A stretch of DNA of 64,000 nt from Thereva unica (taxonomy: Eukaryota > Arthropoda > Insecta > Diptera > Therevidae), in the NCBI GenBank assembly GCA_949987705.1, contig OX465281.1:139982876-140046875 (forward strand), read 5' to 3'. Below, piece by piece: positions 11,121-22,059 of the stretch. The position numbers and the translations under genes were made by a program. Below the pieces are notes generated by a model, which was not told the DNA's origin, searched no databases, and saw nothing but the letters and a program-made list of their open reading frames with translations. Position 1 is the stretch's first letter. Each line of letters opens with the position of its first letter.

Positions 11121-11132
11121 GATTATGTCTAA

Positions 11133-11292
11133 AGGTACGAATCCACCAAGGCATTTGCTCGCAGGCTTTTGGCGTGAAAATGACGTAAAAAGATGATGTT
11201 TCAGATGTGCATAGCTGCGATATGCACTTTCTTCATGACGTCAATTTGCCCGCGAGCAAAAAATGTTTGTTTGCCTTGGTGGATTTGTACCT
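11133..11292. mobile_element. PIF/Harbinger-like MITE, TAA target duplication
   Basis: 160 bp with inverted ends AGGTACGAATCCACCAAGG and CCTTGGTGGATTTGTACCT, flanked by TAA (11130-11132 and 11293-11295). A 3-bp TWA duplication is characteristic of PIF/Harbinger elements. The sister copy begins at about 48712 and is broken by gypsy3 at 48759. Confidence 0.85.
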
Positions 11293-11318
11293 TAAGATGT
11301 TAAGAGATGAGTCAGCTA

Positions 11319-11588
11319 TTACGTTCTTTTTGCCCACTGAGGTAAAGAGAAGGATGGTACAAGTTTTCGTAGGGATGAGAGTTCACACTCTATTCGACAA
11401 GGTCTGGTCCGTGCTTGTCTTATATTTAGGAAGGCGTAGAAGTAGGCACATCTACGAATTGGGTTGGAGCGGATTGAGAGCAGATCACTAATGAATATTA
11501 GAAAGAGATCAGGTAAGAGAATCGACCCTTGGCTAACGCCCGCCGTGATTCGACACCATCCAGTACTGGCTTGATTAAACAGCCACAA
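11319..11588 (-). pseudogene. LINE reverse transcriptase fragment (LINE3 family)
   Basis: The minus-strand frame contains ITAGVSQGSILLPDLFLIFI and SDLLSIRSNP, which aligns with GVPQGSILSPALFIIFINDL of LINE3 at about 61555. The FADD catalytic box has decayed. It is a remnant of the same antisense LINE as 10735-10960, now separated by two MITEs. Confidence 0.8.
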
Positions 11589-11599
11589 ACGAAGCTCTC

Positions 11600-13040
11600 A
11601 AATCAGTTCTTTAGAACTGAGATGTTTTACATCAGGCGTCGAATTTTTCACTTTTTCCGTTGCCCGCATAACTCTACTCTTAATTTTCTGCAAAAATGTG
11701 GGCAGTTTTGAAGAGGGGCGTTTTTTCTATCATTTAATCAACTCAGTGATTTGCAAAGTAATAACTGTTAAGAAAATGACAAGCATTTAAAAAAAAATTT
11801 ACCCTTCAACCAAAAAATATATTAAAAATGAATGAAAATACTGTCGAATTATTTATAGAACTTATTAATAAACTAGCTGAAGTGGATTTGATGTTTAATA
11901 GTGGGTCTATACGAAAGTGGCTCTAGTCCGTCGCACTTTGATGTTTGAATGAAACGGCCGACGTGGTCACCTTTCCAGCGGCTTTCCTTTGTTTTACGGA
12001 TAAAAGTGTATGGGAACTAAGCTCGCGCGAACAAAGTGTGTGTCGTGTGGATGGACTATAAGGCTCACATGCCCAACAACCCAGTATGATGAATATTGAA
12101 TATCACGAAGACCTTTCAATTTTTGGGTAAATTATAGGTACATATAGAGTTTTTTATTCTCGATTTTTCTTCGTCTGTTCTTCTAGTACTAAAACCAAGC
12201 ACCTTCATTAAAACTGGTCGTCCCAAGCAAGAGCCTGCGATCCCTCATCATGCTTATAATTACACAATATTTCTACATCTACAAATTTCTTTTTTGATTT
12301 TGACTCCCGTTATAACCTAAACATCAAGAATTCCTACTTGTTTGCAATCTTTTTGTCGCACAAAACAAGTGTGTTTTTGTGCTGAGGGACCGGCCACTAG
12401 TTATGGGTTTTCACGGCAGGCTTCCAGTTGTATAATAAGTTTGATATATACATGGACATAATATACCAAAATTCTTAGAGTTTTTGGTAATTATTTACTA
12501 TATCACCCCACTTCCAGGGGGTAGGAGTGGGGGTAATAAGGGAGGTTGACCTGAACACGTTTCTTTTGGAATTAGACCTTGGTCATCCCTTAAAAAGTTA
12601 TTCGCTGTTGAAATTTTGTAAAAATCACCTTTTTACAAGTATTATTTTATGACTTTAATAAGCAGTTATTGCAGTAACGACTTTGACGCTGGATTGTAAG
12701 ACCCAAAAACTCTCCCACCCAACCTCTGCCTCATTCTCGAATTGGGCACAATTTTTTATTGCTGTTCCCAGAGCAGAGTACGGGCGGACTAATAAAGTAA
12801 ACAATTACCCTATATAAAAACATTTAAAAAAATCTTTCAAAATCGGAACCTTGACTAGGTAGTCGTCTTGAGAAATATGAAGTAGAGTTTTAAACGATAA
12901 TTCTAATATTCTTTATTATAATCCTATTATTGTAAGTAAACACATATATTTAAATTGACCCAAACTAAATGGCTTAAATTTTCTCTGTAAGCAACAATAA
13001 AATAAATACACAAAAACATGAATTTTTGAAATTAAAAAAA
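11600..13040. other. No gene seen
   Basis: AT-rich sequence with only short frames. A small hairpin lies at 12505-12535 (CACCCCACTTCC against GGAGTGGGGGT). The phrase GGCCACTAGTTATGGGTTTTC near 12393 resembles 17615, so old dispersed repeats are likely, but I cannot bound them. Confidence 0.6.
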
Positions 13041-13620
13041 ACGCGATGCAAAATTTCCTATTAAATCTCTTCCCATTCATTAATTCATTGATAAGCCACC
13101 GACCAAGAAATCATCGTAGTTTCAGCCCACCCACCCCCTTCCAAAACAAAACAAAAGGAATACCCGCGCAGGAATCTATTTTTAGATCCGAAACTTTTGG
13201 CTTTTCTTCTAACATGCGTCAAGGGCTTTGAAATGCTTTTTTAAATTCAGGCGCAAACCCGCTTTTTTCAATTATTACTAAAAAATAACAAAATTAAAAA
13301 ATGTGTCTATTTTAGGATTATTATGCACTCATAAAGAAATTTTATTATTTATATTATTAAACTAATGTTGAAAACCCATTCCCATTGATTTTAGAGGCTT
13401 AAAACAGAAATTCCTATCACTAAAACTTGAATCGGTATAACTATCGCCATCTAACAAACCAGCTGGAAAGATGTTTGTCCATATCTACTTACTCTATAAT
13501 CAATGGCAGACGCTAGCGCCGCCAAACACCAACACCCGCCATCCTCGCAGGTCCCATGATTACGCATCTACTTATAGATAATCAATGGTATCTACTTATA
13601 GATAATCAATGTATATAATC
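13040..13620. repeat. Inverted, diverged copy of repeat G plus foldback-1 inner arm
   Basis: The text CGCAGGAATCTATTTTTAGATCC (about 13168) is the diverged complement of the repeat-G text near 8100 and 32880. At 13473-13590 it carries GTTTGTCCATATCTACTTAC, then AGACGCTAGCGCCGCC and GATTACGCATCTACTTATAG as in foldback 1. ATCTACTTATAGATAATCAATG is then duplicated in tandem (13564-13611). Confidence 0.7.
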
Positions 13621-13621
13621 A

Positions 13622-14083
13622 ATGGGTTCACGTAAGTCGACGTGTCGAATGTCGTTTCCCCAAAGTAATTTCTCCTAAAGGTATGCAAAATCCAAAGAAA
13701 CCGCTGCACTTTTCACATCCACAAGGGGGACAAGTTGCAAATAATACTAAAACTTCAATAATGTGAGTAATTAAATTAATTAATTAAACAAATTCATAAA
13801 AATATTGGAAAATGTCAACTCTGAATTTATTTTTGTACATCTAACTCTTTTTGGAGTAGTTATAATTGTTATTTTTCAACTAATAGTTTTTCTTTTTCTA
13901 TTGCATTTTGCTCGTTCAGAAATGTAAAAAGTTTTGTGTAAAATTATTTCTGCTCTGCTCTAATTGGCACCACAACTCGTTTTTGATACAACAATAAATG
14001 AATTCGACGCCAAATTTGGCGTCGAGAAGATTAACGACACTTTTAAAACGACAAACATAAAACGTCGACTTGCGTGAACCCAA
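13622..14083. mobile_element. MITE with TTCACG...GTCGACG ends
   Basis: GGGTTCACGTAAGTCGACG at the left is answered by CGTCGACTTGCGTGAACCC at about 14065-14083. A related terminal string, GTCGACGTCGAATTGCGTG, follows directly (about 14111), and AAAACGACATTTAACG recurs at 14085 and 14490. Two related non-autonomous elements may be nested. No target duplication could be fixed. Confidence 0.65.
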
Positions 14084-14139
14084 AACGACATTTAACGCGT
14101 CGTTTTCAGTCGACGTCGAATTGCGTGAACTGGCCCCTG

Positions 14140-14360
14140 GATACAGATAGGACCTAGGTCCACTTTGTAGCGTTTGGAAAAAGGTACCAGGACAGCCTTA
14201 TTTGGGTTGATTAACAGACCCTCCTTGGTACAGCATTTTTGAACTTCTCGCAGTGTTGTTCTCATAACCTCTGTAATGGTCAAGTCAAACTTCCCAGAGA
14301 CAATGATGGCAAGATCATCTGCATAACCGATGACATCGAATGCCTCATCCTCCAGACTAC
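14140..14360 (-). pseudogene. LINE reverse transcriptase fragment
   Basis: The minus-strand translation contains GYADDLAIIVSGKF (near 14310-14335), then ITEVMRTTLREVQKCC and GLLINPNKAVLVPF, the catalytic YADD box and following region of a Jockey/R1-type reverse transcriptase. It is about 70 codons long with no intact surroundings. It differs from LINE1, LINE2 and LINE3, so it marks another LINE lineage. Confidence 0.8.
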
Positions 14361-14399
14361 AACTTTAACCTATCATATCCTTTTTATATTTTCGAGCTA

Positions 14400-14475
14400 T
14401 GCTTACTACTAGACTTTGCACCATGACGTGAACAACATTACGAACTGATAGTATAAAGGTAGACACTTGAGCTTC
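14400..14475 (+). mobile_element. LINE3-family 3'-tail scrap
   Basis: ACTAGACTTTGCACCATGACGTG and the following 50 bases align with 62570-62640, the untranslated end of LINE3. Diverged and short. Confidence 0.5.
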
Positions 14476-15083
14476 TCTTTCACACCAAAAAATCCCAAAA
14501 CGACATTTAACGTGACGTGACCTGGCCCCAGATATTTTTATGACTAAGGTGATGAGTTCTAGATAAATTTAAAGTCTTCTTATTTTTGCAAGATGCAGCA
14601 ATTGCTGCTGTACTCTCGAAAATTCTTTCAGTTATTTCAGATACGTACTATTATATATTCAGCTAGTTAGAAGTTTAGATGTTATAAAATGGAGTGACCA
14701 TGTATGTGGAAAATGCAGTGTATTACAAAAAAGGCGAAGGAGACGTAGGCCAGGTAAAACAATTTCTTGATTACACAGAATATTCTCACAGAGTTTCCCT
14801 CGTTGGAAGTATAAAGCTTGATTAATAACCCTATATTACACTTTCATATTACTTTTTAGTAACAGTTTACACGTTTTTCTAAAATATATCTTTTAGTCAA
14901 GGTTATATTACAATTTCAATGTACTTTGTACACCTAGTGTTCCTAGCAATGAAGAGTTTTGGCGCGTTATTTTCACTATATATATTCGCAACATTTTTTA
15001 TGTTAAAACTTTAAAAGTAAACAGCAAAGATTACCTCAAATTCTTGAAGTACATTTCAAACCATTTTTTTGTTTAGAATAATA

Positions 15084-15531
15084 CCATGTTTCCGTCGCAC
15101 TTGAAATCCGCAGGTTTTGATAAAACGATTTGGCGAAATCCAAATGTGTTTCCATCGCACCAGGCAGTTTTCGCTTGTCATAACAAACTTGCACATCAAA
15201 TTTTAAAAACCTAATTATATCAACAAAACTGAGGAATTTGGAAATAATATAACATTCATTTAAGCTCCATTTTAAACGTTAAAGATAGAAAATTTAAAAA
15301 TGACAAATTCGTACTGTCAAAATTTTTTACAGCTGAGAAATTTCCCCAAAATTTCCCACTTGCTGAATAGGCTGAATAGTCATTACCAAGATTTCGATTG
15401 AGATTTCATTGAAATCTCCTCCGAAAGGCGATTTCATTTTATATGCTAAAACATGAGATTTCAAACGAGATTTCGTCCGAAATCCTCATTTTTGCCGAAA
15501 TCGGAAAATTTCGAGTGCGATGGAAACATGG
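15084..15531. mobile_element. TA-flanked MITE downstream of DMAP1 exon 4
   Basis: 448 bp bounded by CCATGTTTCCGTCGCACT and AGTGCGATGGAAACATGG, with TA on both sides (15082-15083, 15532-15533). The TA duplication is that of Tc1/mariner-type elements. It contains internal direct echoes (TGTTTCCATCGCACC near 15147). It starts 51 bp after the exon-4 splice donor, so it lies in the intron if transcription continues. Confidence 0.85.
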
Positions 15532-15581
15532 TATAAGTTAAACTAGAAAGATTGACGATGAAGATAAATAATGTTACTTAC

Positions 15582-16339
15582 TTTAGCCAAAATTCCAATA
15601 ACTTCATAGTATCTTTCTTTTAGATCTTCAACAGTCTTTGTTCCATAATTTGCCCTGTCCCATCTATCAGCCATGACAATAAACCGAAGGTCAAACCTTA
15701 TTTAAAATTGAAATAATTTTATTTGTAGATTCAAAATGCTAGTAAATTACCTTTTCGCAAGATCAAATAAGTGATCAGTTTGGGCTTTGGTCCATTTAGC
15801 TGGATTAGACCGTAAATGTGTATTGTAATCATTAACTGTATAGCTAGGTATAGATAATTGCTTATTAAATTTCGCAAAAGGGTAGTCATGGCTGTCATCG
15901 GAAGCCCGTTTCCAATGATGAAATACGGCACCGTCAGTTCTAGCTGGATTTGTAAAAGGCGCCCATTCCCATTTACGGACTTTTTTCATTCCAAGTCTTG
16001 CTTTCGTTTGCTTATAACCAGAACCAATTCCTAGGGCTGTAAATTTATTAGAAATCTGCCAAATATAAATTTAATTAATAGTACCAGTATCTGTTGGTAG
16101 CAAAGGGGGTGCATCCTTATTATCATTATAGAGTAAGGCAAAGACTTCCCGATGCATTCCTTCCGGGCGTTTGCTTTGTTTTGTCCTAAAATAACATATC
16201 ATTGGATCATGAATGTAAAAAAAATTATCAACAAAAACCTTTCAAAATTTCTCTTCTTCATTGCCAAGAACGACTCCTTAGTTACTTCGGGAGTCATAGC
16301 CCTTTCCAGCTCCAAAATATCTCGCACGTCAGCAGTCAT
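15582..16339 (-). CDS. DMAP1 homologue, exons 1-4 (partial gene)
   Basis: DMAP1 (DNA methyltransferase 1-associated protein 1) is a nuclear subunit of the TIP60/NuA4 and SWR1-type chromatin complexes. Exons on the minus strand: 16339-16239, 16185-16085, 16036-15751, 15696-15582. Introns are 53, 48 and 54 nt, all GT-AG; intron 2 has CTAAT as a likely branch site. Reading phases fit exactly and give 201 codons. The start ATG (16337-16339) opens MTADVRDILELERAM, the expected N-terminus. RPEGMHREVFALLY and KVRKWEWAPFTNPAR are hallmark DMAP1 strings, and about residues 145-200 (AQTDHLFDLAKRFDLRF onward) form the SANT/Myb-like domain. No stops or frameshifts are seen. Exon 4 ends at a good donor (GTAAGT), but I cannot find the C-terminal exons down to position 1. 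Fly-like spelling of the conserved block supports Diptera. Confidence 0.95.
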
Positions 16340-17180
16340 CTTAATACTTTTTTGATTCACTTTTAATAAATGTTTAAATTAGTTTACAGATGCGAAACAT
16401 ATAAAATAATAATGTGAAGACTTGTCAAAGCATAGCTTAGCATTTAGCAGACTTCAAAACTAGTAAAGACACAAACCAAAATCAAACTTCTTCTTATTAA
16501 AAGTAATAAGGCTGTTTAGCCATAAAGATGATGTAAGAGAATCATTAGAAGGTGTTTACACCGGTCGTAGGGAGGAACGAGGAAGCATTCGTTCTTCCCC
16601 TTTCTTGTGCAAATAAGACGAAAGACACTGTTGGTTGAAACTTTTGGAATCAGAGAAATTTTCGTTTTCGCTTACTTTCTTGGGATCGGAATAGAGGAGA
16701 AATTATCGCCCCCCCTCTTGCAAATTAGAGCCCGAGGTTTTGAGTCTCGGCGACTGTGGCTGGCTGTCAAAGCAATTCGGTAGTGCATTTGAATTGAGAA
16801 AAGGAACTGTCACTAATCATGTTAAACCAAAAATGAAGAAGCGTGATGAAAATAAGTTCTTTATCTGGTGCCTAGTAACAAGATTTTGAATAATTTCTTG
16901 AATATATTGTTAGGTTCAATAGCTTTCTGTCATTAAATTGAAGACCCAAGTGATTTCTAGGTTATAGTCTTCTTGATTTGCAAAAAAACATCCCAAGGGT
17001 TTTCTTGCTTTCATATATTTATCCCCACTATTCAATTTTACTGTCAAAAATCTTGGAATCCCGCGGGATTTAATTTGGAGTAGCCGAACACTCGTAAAGT
17101 TGCCATCACATTTTCCATTTGCAAATTTCAGAATATTTCCAAAAAATAGATATAGGGTATAGCGATTGTTTTATTTCTTT
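16340..17180. other. Upstream flank of DMAP1; no other gene seen
   Basis: This holds the presumed promoter and 5' UTR of DMAP1, but no TATA or initiator could be supported. From 16550 the sequence is unremarkable non-coding DNA with a short hairpin-like GTTTACACCGGTCGTAGGGA. Confidence 0.5.
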
Positions 17181-17183
17181 TTC

Positions 17184-17500
17184 GTTCACCCCACTGACAT
17201 ATAGAATGGGCTGCTCTAGAGGAATTTTTCATGGCACCAATTTGTTCCATAGGCTACAAACCTTTTTTCACTCCATGTAATTGATTTTCTAATTGATTTA
17301 ACGCAAAAGATATAAACATCACTATACCCGTCTATTTTTTTCTAATTGATTTAACCTGATTTTATTTCTGAGTGCTTCTGTCAGTTTGGGAGCTTATGGA
17401 TGAACGAGTCGACTATACCTTTTTGGTGCCATCGGTTTGTATGGGAATAATTGCTGATGAGCAGTCCATTATTATATGTCAGTGGTTCACCCATAAGCCC
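17184..17500. repeat. Imperfect inverted repeat (old MITE?)
   Basis: CCACTGACATATAGAATGGGCTGCTC on the left is answered by GAGCAGTCCATTATTATATGTCAGTGG on the right, with further inner pairing (GGCACCAATTTGTTCCATAGG against TTGGTGCCATCGGTTTGTATGG). Diverged; edges approximate. Confidence 0.65.
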
Positions 17501-17654
17501 GGAATTTGTTGAAACAGGTGTCGAGAACCTAAACCAAAAATATAAAGATTTGTAATTGATGAAAAAAGCCTTTTAAAAGAGAAACCAGTGGGATGTTGTG
17601 CCTAGAGACTAGCCACTAATTACGCTTTTTCATGGTATTCTTTCTGTTGAATAA

Positions 17655-18130
17655 AGCCCAAAACAGAATGAATGCAAAAACTTCGACTTTGACTTCACCG
17701 TTGCAGTAAAGTCGACTTTGCCGCACAGCGCTAACACATTCATTTCAATAACTTCAAAGTCGACAATTTGACAGATAGTATTTACAATTGCAATCACCAT
17801 TTAATAACATGCTAGAAATTATTAATTTTGAACAAATGGACCAATTTATTTTTACTGTATATTACCTGCGAAAATTATATTTTCATACAATAAACTAGTC
17901 AATTTAAATTTTCTAATTTGGCGACAATGACAAATTTGAAATGTTGTGTTGGTAGTTCTGAAACTTTTGCAGCAGCTTTAAAAATTCTCAAAGTCGAAGT
18001 CGGCGCAAAGTTTAATGCAACCCTTACTGCATTGATTATGTTAACTGAACGTGACTCCTTTGGAAACTGTATGAAACTGTCAAAATGCAAAGCTGAAGCC
18101 GAAGTTTCTGCATTCATTCTGTTTTGGGCT
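17655..18130. mobile_element. PIF/Harbinger-like MITE, TAA target duplication
   Basis: 476 bp with inverted ends AGCCCAAAACAGAATGAATG and CATTCATTCTGTTTTGGGCT, flanked by TAA (17652-17654, 18131-18133). The inner sequence is rich in AAGTCGAAGT-type repeats. The two overlapping ~70-codon frames on opposite strands at 17899-18133 lie inside it and are not genes. Confidence 0.88.
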
Positions 18131-18229
18131 TAACACTTATCAGACTGGATGACCATAAAAAATCAAGAAATGATATTTTTTTCACTTTTAATTAAGTAAA
18201 TGTTTATGTTCTCCTGAGTATCATTAGAC

Positions 18230-18677
18230 CCCCATCCACGGTCACACATGTGTGACGAACATCTTTCGAAGAAGAACTGTCATTTACACACCAATAGAAG
18301 TTTTGACATTTCTAGGCCATCAAGGAGCGAAAATGAGTGAGCGACAATAATAATAAAAATCTTGTGCTTTTTTAAAACCAATTTTTAAAAATTATTATAT
18401 GCAATTGCCTAATCGAATCCGCCATGTTGATATTTTTAAATGAAAAAAAATTTCTTGAGTGTTAAAAAAACCAAAACAAATCGTGTTTTACGTATTTTAC
18501 ACTCTCATTCGCAAAAATTCACCCATACAATGAAGCAGGTGTGAAGGAAAAATCAAACCCGACGAATATTACCTTCATACGGCGGCCAACTTCGAAAATT
18601 TGTAGTTTACACACGCATACTATGAAATAATTTCGATGTTGGGCGTATGTCGCACACTTGTGTGACCGTGGATGGGG
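18230..18677. mobile_element. MITE with CCCCATCCACGGTCACAC ends
   Basis: Left end CCCCATCCACGGTCACAC and right end GTGTGACCGTGGATGGGG are perfect inverses, followed inward by ATGTGTGAC and CTTGTGTG-type continuation. The flanks (TTAGA and CCTATTA) do not give a clean duplication, so the superfamily is undecided. Confidence 0.85.
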
Positions 18678-18814
18678 CCTATTATTAAATAATATAATTT
18701 AGTAAAGATGCGGCGAATATGGGTTCAACCGAATACGAACATTTGGCATAATATTCGGTCAAAAATGTACCGAACCGAACATTCGGTTATTTTTGCGCAG
18801 TAAACGTGATCGTA

Positions 18815-19149
18815 ATTCATGCGATGGCCAATGGTAAAGCAGCTGGGAAACATGGCATCCCGTCAGAATTGTTGAAAGCCTCCTAGCAGATGCGCTTCAG
18901 CAAATCCTAGAAATAGCATGGAACACCTGTACCTTTCCGGAGGATTGGACGGAAGGTATCATAGTCAAAATACAAAAAAGGGGGACCTAACTGCGACAAC
19001 TGGAGAGGTATCTGTTTATTATCTACTGTAGGCAAAATTTTGTCCCATACATTACTATCTAAGATAAGTGATAAGGATAAGGCAGTTGACCGAACGCTTA
19101 GAAGGCAGCAGGCCGGATTCAGGAAGGGCCGCTCCTGTATTGATCATAT
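18815..19149 (+). pseudogene. RTE-like LINE reverse transcriptase, 5' fragment (split by gypsy2)
   Basis: Frames here give fragments such as NGKAAGKHGIPSELLK, NWRGICLLSTVGKILS and RQQAGFRKGRSCIDHI, the fingers part of an RTE-type reverse transcriptase, with several stops and frameshifts. The sequence breaks at 19149 and resumes at 23268 in phase with HINTLRTL, because gypsy2 landed inside it. ATAT at 19146-19149 is duplicated at 23264-23267. Confidence 0.85.
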
Positions 19150-19659
19150 TGTTACGTTTTTACGGGTTAACGGATTCGTAGGATTAATTAAGGAACACAC
19201 TTTTTAATTATCCACACAAAATTTATTTATTACAAAACAAAACACAATTTAATTACAAACAAAATTCTTACAGTTCACTATAATCACTTGCACTTTATTA
19301 GCTCGCACTATTAAATTCTAACTATCGCTTTTTAGTTCACTTTTAAATCACCACTTTTCACTGTTTTCACTTTAGAACACTTTTATCGACTTTCAAATCA
19401 AAACTGACTCTCTCAGCGCCTGCAAGCCGCTTTTATATCCAAGCTCCACCTTTATTTAACTTCTGGAACCTTCGTCCCTTTTCTCGAGTCTAGTGGTATG
19501 TTCTTTTCTTTTCGTCCAGAAGCTTGAAGTTGTCTTCACTTATCGCGCGTTCCAATTTTAGTTTTGTACATAAATCATTAGTTCCGACATCAACCAGAGT
19601 TGTTACCGACAATCGTTGATTATGCTTTTTCACAAACAGATGGCGCATACATCATCACA
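19150..19659 (-). repeat. gypsy2 3' LTR
   Basis: 510 bp; on the element's strand it reads TGTGATG...CGTAACA. It closely matches the gypsy1 3' LTR (32173-32673). A purine-rich tract (GGAGGGGGCAA on the minus strand, about 19660-19675) precedes it. Confidence 0.93.
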
Positions 19660-19670
19660 TTGCCCCCTCC

Positions 19671-20576
19671 TTAGGACTGTTCGTCCCGAACAGTTGTCCA
19701 TCCTGGATCCGGCTGATGATATGGGCACAGCCTGTCTATGTGCACAATCTTCTTCTTGGCTTTGGGTCCTTGTTGAATCCTGTAGACAACATCGTTGATC
19801 CGTGTTAGGATTTTATAGGGCCCCTCCCACTGGCGCTGAAGTTTCGGAGACTTGCCTTTTCGTCGTCGAGGGTTGAACAGCCAAACGAGGTCACCTTCCT
19901 GGTATCCGTTACAGTTTGCTCGGAGGTCGTACCTAGTTTTCATCCTGTTACTGGCTATCTTAAGATTCTTCCTTGCAAGCTGATGGATATCTGCGAGTCG
20001 ATCACGAAGTTCACCTGTATAACCGCCAGTAGACTCGCTGCTTTCAACAGGTGTCCCAAATTTCAAGTCGCTTGGCAACCGGATTTGTCTTCCAAAAATC
20101 ACACTACAAGGGGTTTGTCCTGTGGAATTATGAACCGCTGTCCGATATGCCATTAGAAATATAGGGATATAACTGTCCCAGTCACGCTGGTGCTCACTAA
20201 CAACTTTCCTTAGGTGTTCTAGCATTGTCCTGTTAAATCGCTCTACCATTCCATCGGACTGGGGATGAAGGGGCGTCGTCCTGGTCTTCTTCACTCCAAG
20301 TATCTTACATACTTCTTGAAAAACTTGAGATTCAAAGTTTCTGCCTCGGTCAGAATGAAGCTCATGAAGAACACCAAATCTGCAGATCCAATTGTTCACT
20401 AATTCCTCTGCAACAGTGATTGCTTCCTGATTTGGAATGGCATATGCTTCGGGCCACTTACTGAAGTAGTCCATGATCACCAAAATGTAACGATTTCCTT
20501 GGTCTGACACCGGAAAAGGTCCCGCCACATCAATTGCGATTCTTTCAAATGGGGCTCCCACGTTGTATTGCTGCAT
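19671..20576 (-). pseudogene. gypsy2 integrase core
   Basis: 301 codons open: catalytic aspartates in IDVAGPF and HSDRGRNF and the glutamate in DGMVERFNRTM, followed by the C-terminal part ending at the same stop as gypsy1. The N-terminal HHCC zinc region has been deleted, so this is a fragment although its frame is open. It keeps HPQSDGM where gypsy1 has HPQSYGM. Confidence 0.9.
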
Positions 20577-20631
20577 TTCTCCTTTTGTTCTTACCCGAGG
20601 GCCCTTGCTGCTGGCACAGGTTCTATCCGGG

Positions 20632-21329
20632 TCGTCGCGTTAGGCGTCTCGGAGTCCCTGGTCATCCCATCCTGTCGTTGGCTCGACTGTCGTCCTTTGA
20701 CACTTTTCCTCGATACGTCCACAATGTTTGCAGTCTGGTACGCATGGTCGCCGGGAGAGTGCATCTGCATTTCCATGGTTTCTTCCCTTTCTATGGTCTA
20801 TATTGAAGTCGTAGGACTGAAGTCTCTCTATCCATCTTGCTACTTGTCCTTGAGAGTTTTTGAATTGCATCAGCCATTTTAATGCTGCATGATCCGTTCG
20901 AAGGATGAAGTTTTGCCCATAAAGATACTTGTGGAAGTGTTTAGTTGAGTCCACGATTGCCAATAGTTCCCGTCTTGTGACACAGTAATTCCGCTCCGAT
21001 TTTGACAGCGCTCTACTGTAATAAGCTATGACCTTTTCTTGTCCGTCGAAGTTTTGTGATAGCACTGCACCAATCCCGACATTACTCCCGTCTGTGTCCA
21101 GTATGAATCTTTCGCCTGGCTTCGGGTATGTGAGTATTGGTGCTTGGCAAAGTCCTCGTTTTAGTGTGTTGAAACTTTCCTCGCACTTTTCTGTCCAGAT
21201 AAATGGTTTTCCTTTTTCTGTCAGTTTATGTAATTCCTTAGCTATGTCGGCAAAATTCCTGACAAAACGCCTATAATAGGTGGCAAGTCCCAAAAAGCTT
21301 CGAAGTTCATGTTTATCCTTCGGTGTGGG
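20632..21329 (-). pseudogene. gypsy2 RT C-terminus and RNase H
   Basis: The frame contains LRSFLGLATYYRRFVRNF (end of RT), ILDTDGSNVGIGAVLSQ (RNase H first aspartate region) and LRTDHAALKWLM. The open frame actually begins in the inserted LINE/hAT (to 21467), so its first ~45 codons are not Gypsy protein. It has no frameshift at the position where gypsy1 has one (30531-30534). Confidence 0.88.
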
Positions 21330-22059
21330 CAGGGGTGTGTTGGTAAATCGATAACAACCGGCTTGTATATAATTCTTCTTCTTCAACGGCTCTACAACCG
21401 GGATCCGGTCCTGGCCTCTCGCAACTGTTCTCTCCACCGGGCCCGATTCGGAGCCGATGGCATCCAATTTGGCATCCCTAAGCTATGAGCGTCCTGGCCT
21501 ACTGGTCCTGGTCGCGAAGCTTGGGTCTCCCTCGCTGACCTCATAGGTCTTACCGCAGAGATATAATTAATGTAGGTAAAAACATAATTCATATGAATAA
21601 ATTTCGAAACAAAAACAATATTAACAATAAAGAAAGGAGAATGCAAATTTTGGTCCCACCTCCTATTGCTCTGTGTAATATGTACATATGTCGTCGATTT
21701 GGTATTTTTGAACTGAATATAAGTTACTATGGCGCCTAGTTCGAAATATTTGTCCGTTTTGAGTAATACGGTAAGACTATTTCCATGAGTAAGGTGTAAG
21801 GCACCAGTGAACGCTGAATTCCTCCACCTATCTATGATGGTAAAATTGATGGTTCTATCTTACCAACTTTTGGAGTTATGAGTCATCAAAGTTGAACTTG
21901 AGGGGTTTTTATAATAAAAATATCAACTTTAATTTAAAATAAGTAGCTATTTAGTTAAATTTTGAATTATTGCGTAATTTAACAACCGGCTCGACGATTT
22001 TTTTATTGCCAACAAACGGCTCGCGCGAGCCGTTCCGAGCCGGCTCCAGCACACCACTG
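21330..22059. mobile_element. hAT-type element inside gypsy2
   Basis: 730 bp with ends CAGGGGTGTGTTGG and CCAGCACACCACTG (inverse CAGTGGTGTGCTGG), flanked by the 8-bp duplication GGTGTGGG (21322-21329, 22060-22067). Eight-base TSDs and CAGNGG ends are typical of hAT. No transposase is present. It carries a nested LINE scrap. Confidence 0.92.
21375..21560 (-). mobile_element. LINE1-family 3' scrap inside the hAT element
   Basis: Complement of the last ~180 bp of LINE1, starting with its GAA tail (TTCTTCTTC on plus). Flanked by ATATAATT (21367-21374, 21561-21568). A heavily 5'-truncated insertion. Confidence 0.9.

Larger units (their letters stand above)
9826..11132. repeat. Repeat G, copy 1, main part
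   Basis: Matches 33060-34168 and continues into 48600-48710. Shared text includes TATGTCCTTCAAGTCAGGATG and GTAGTGGGCCTGGGATGGG. It contains antisense LINE scraps. The copy holds the uninterrupted site CATTTTACATGAAAATT (about 11018-11034), into which BEL-A was inserted in the other copy. Confidence 0.85.

Noticed and set aside
12781..12960. Possible tRNA or small RNA gene
   Set aside because: No A-box/B-box pair or cloverleaf could be found here or elsewhere in the window.
17899..18133. Paired overlapping frames on opposite strands
   Set aside because: Both fall inside a TAA-flanked MITE; they are products of its inverted-repeat structure.
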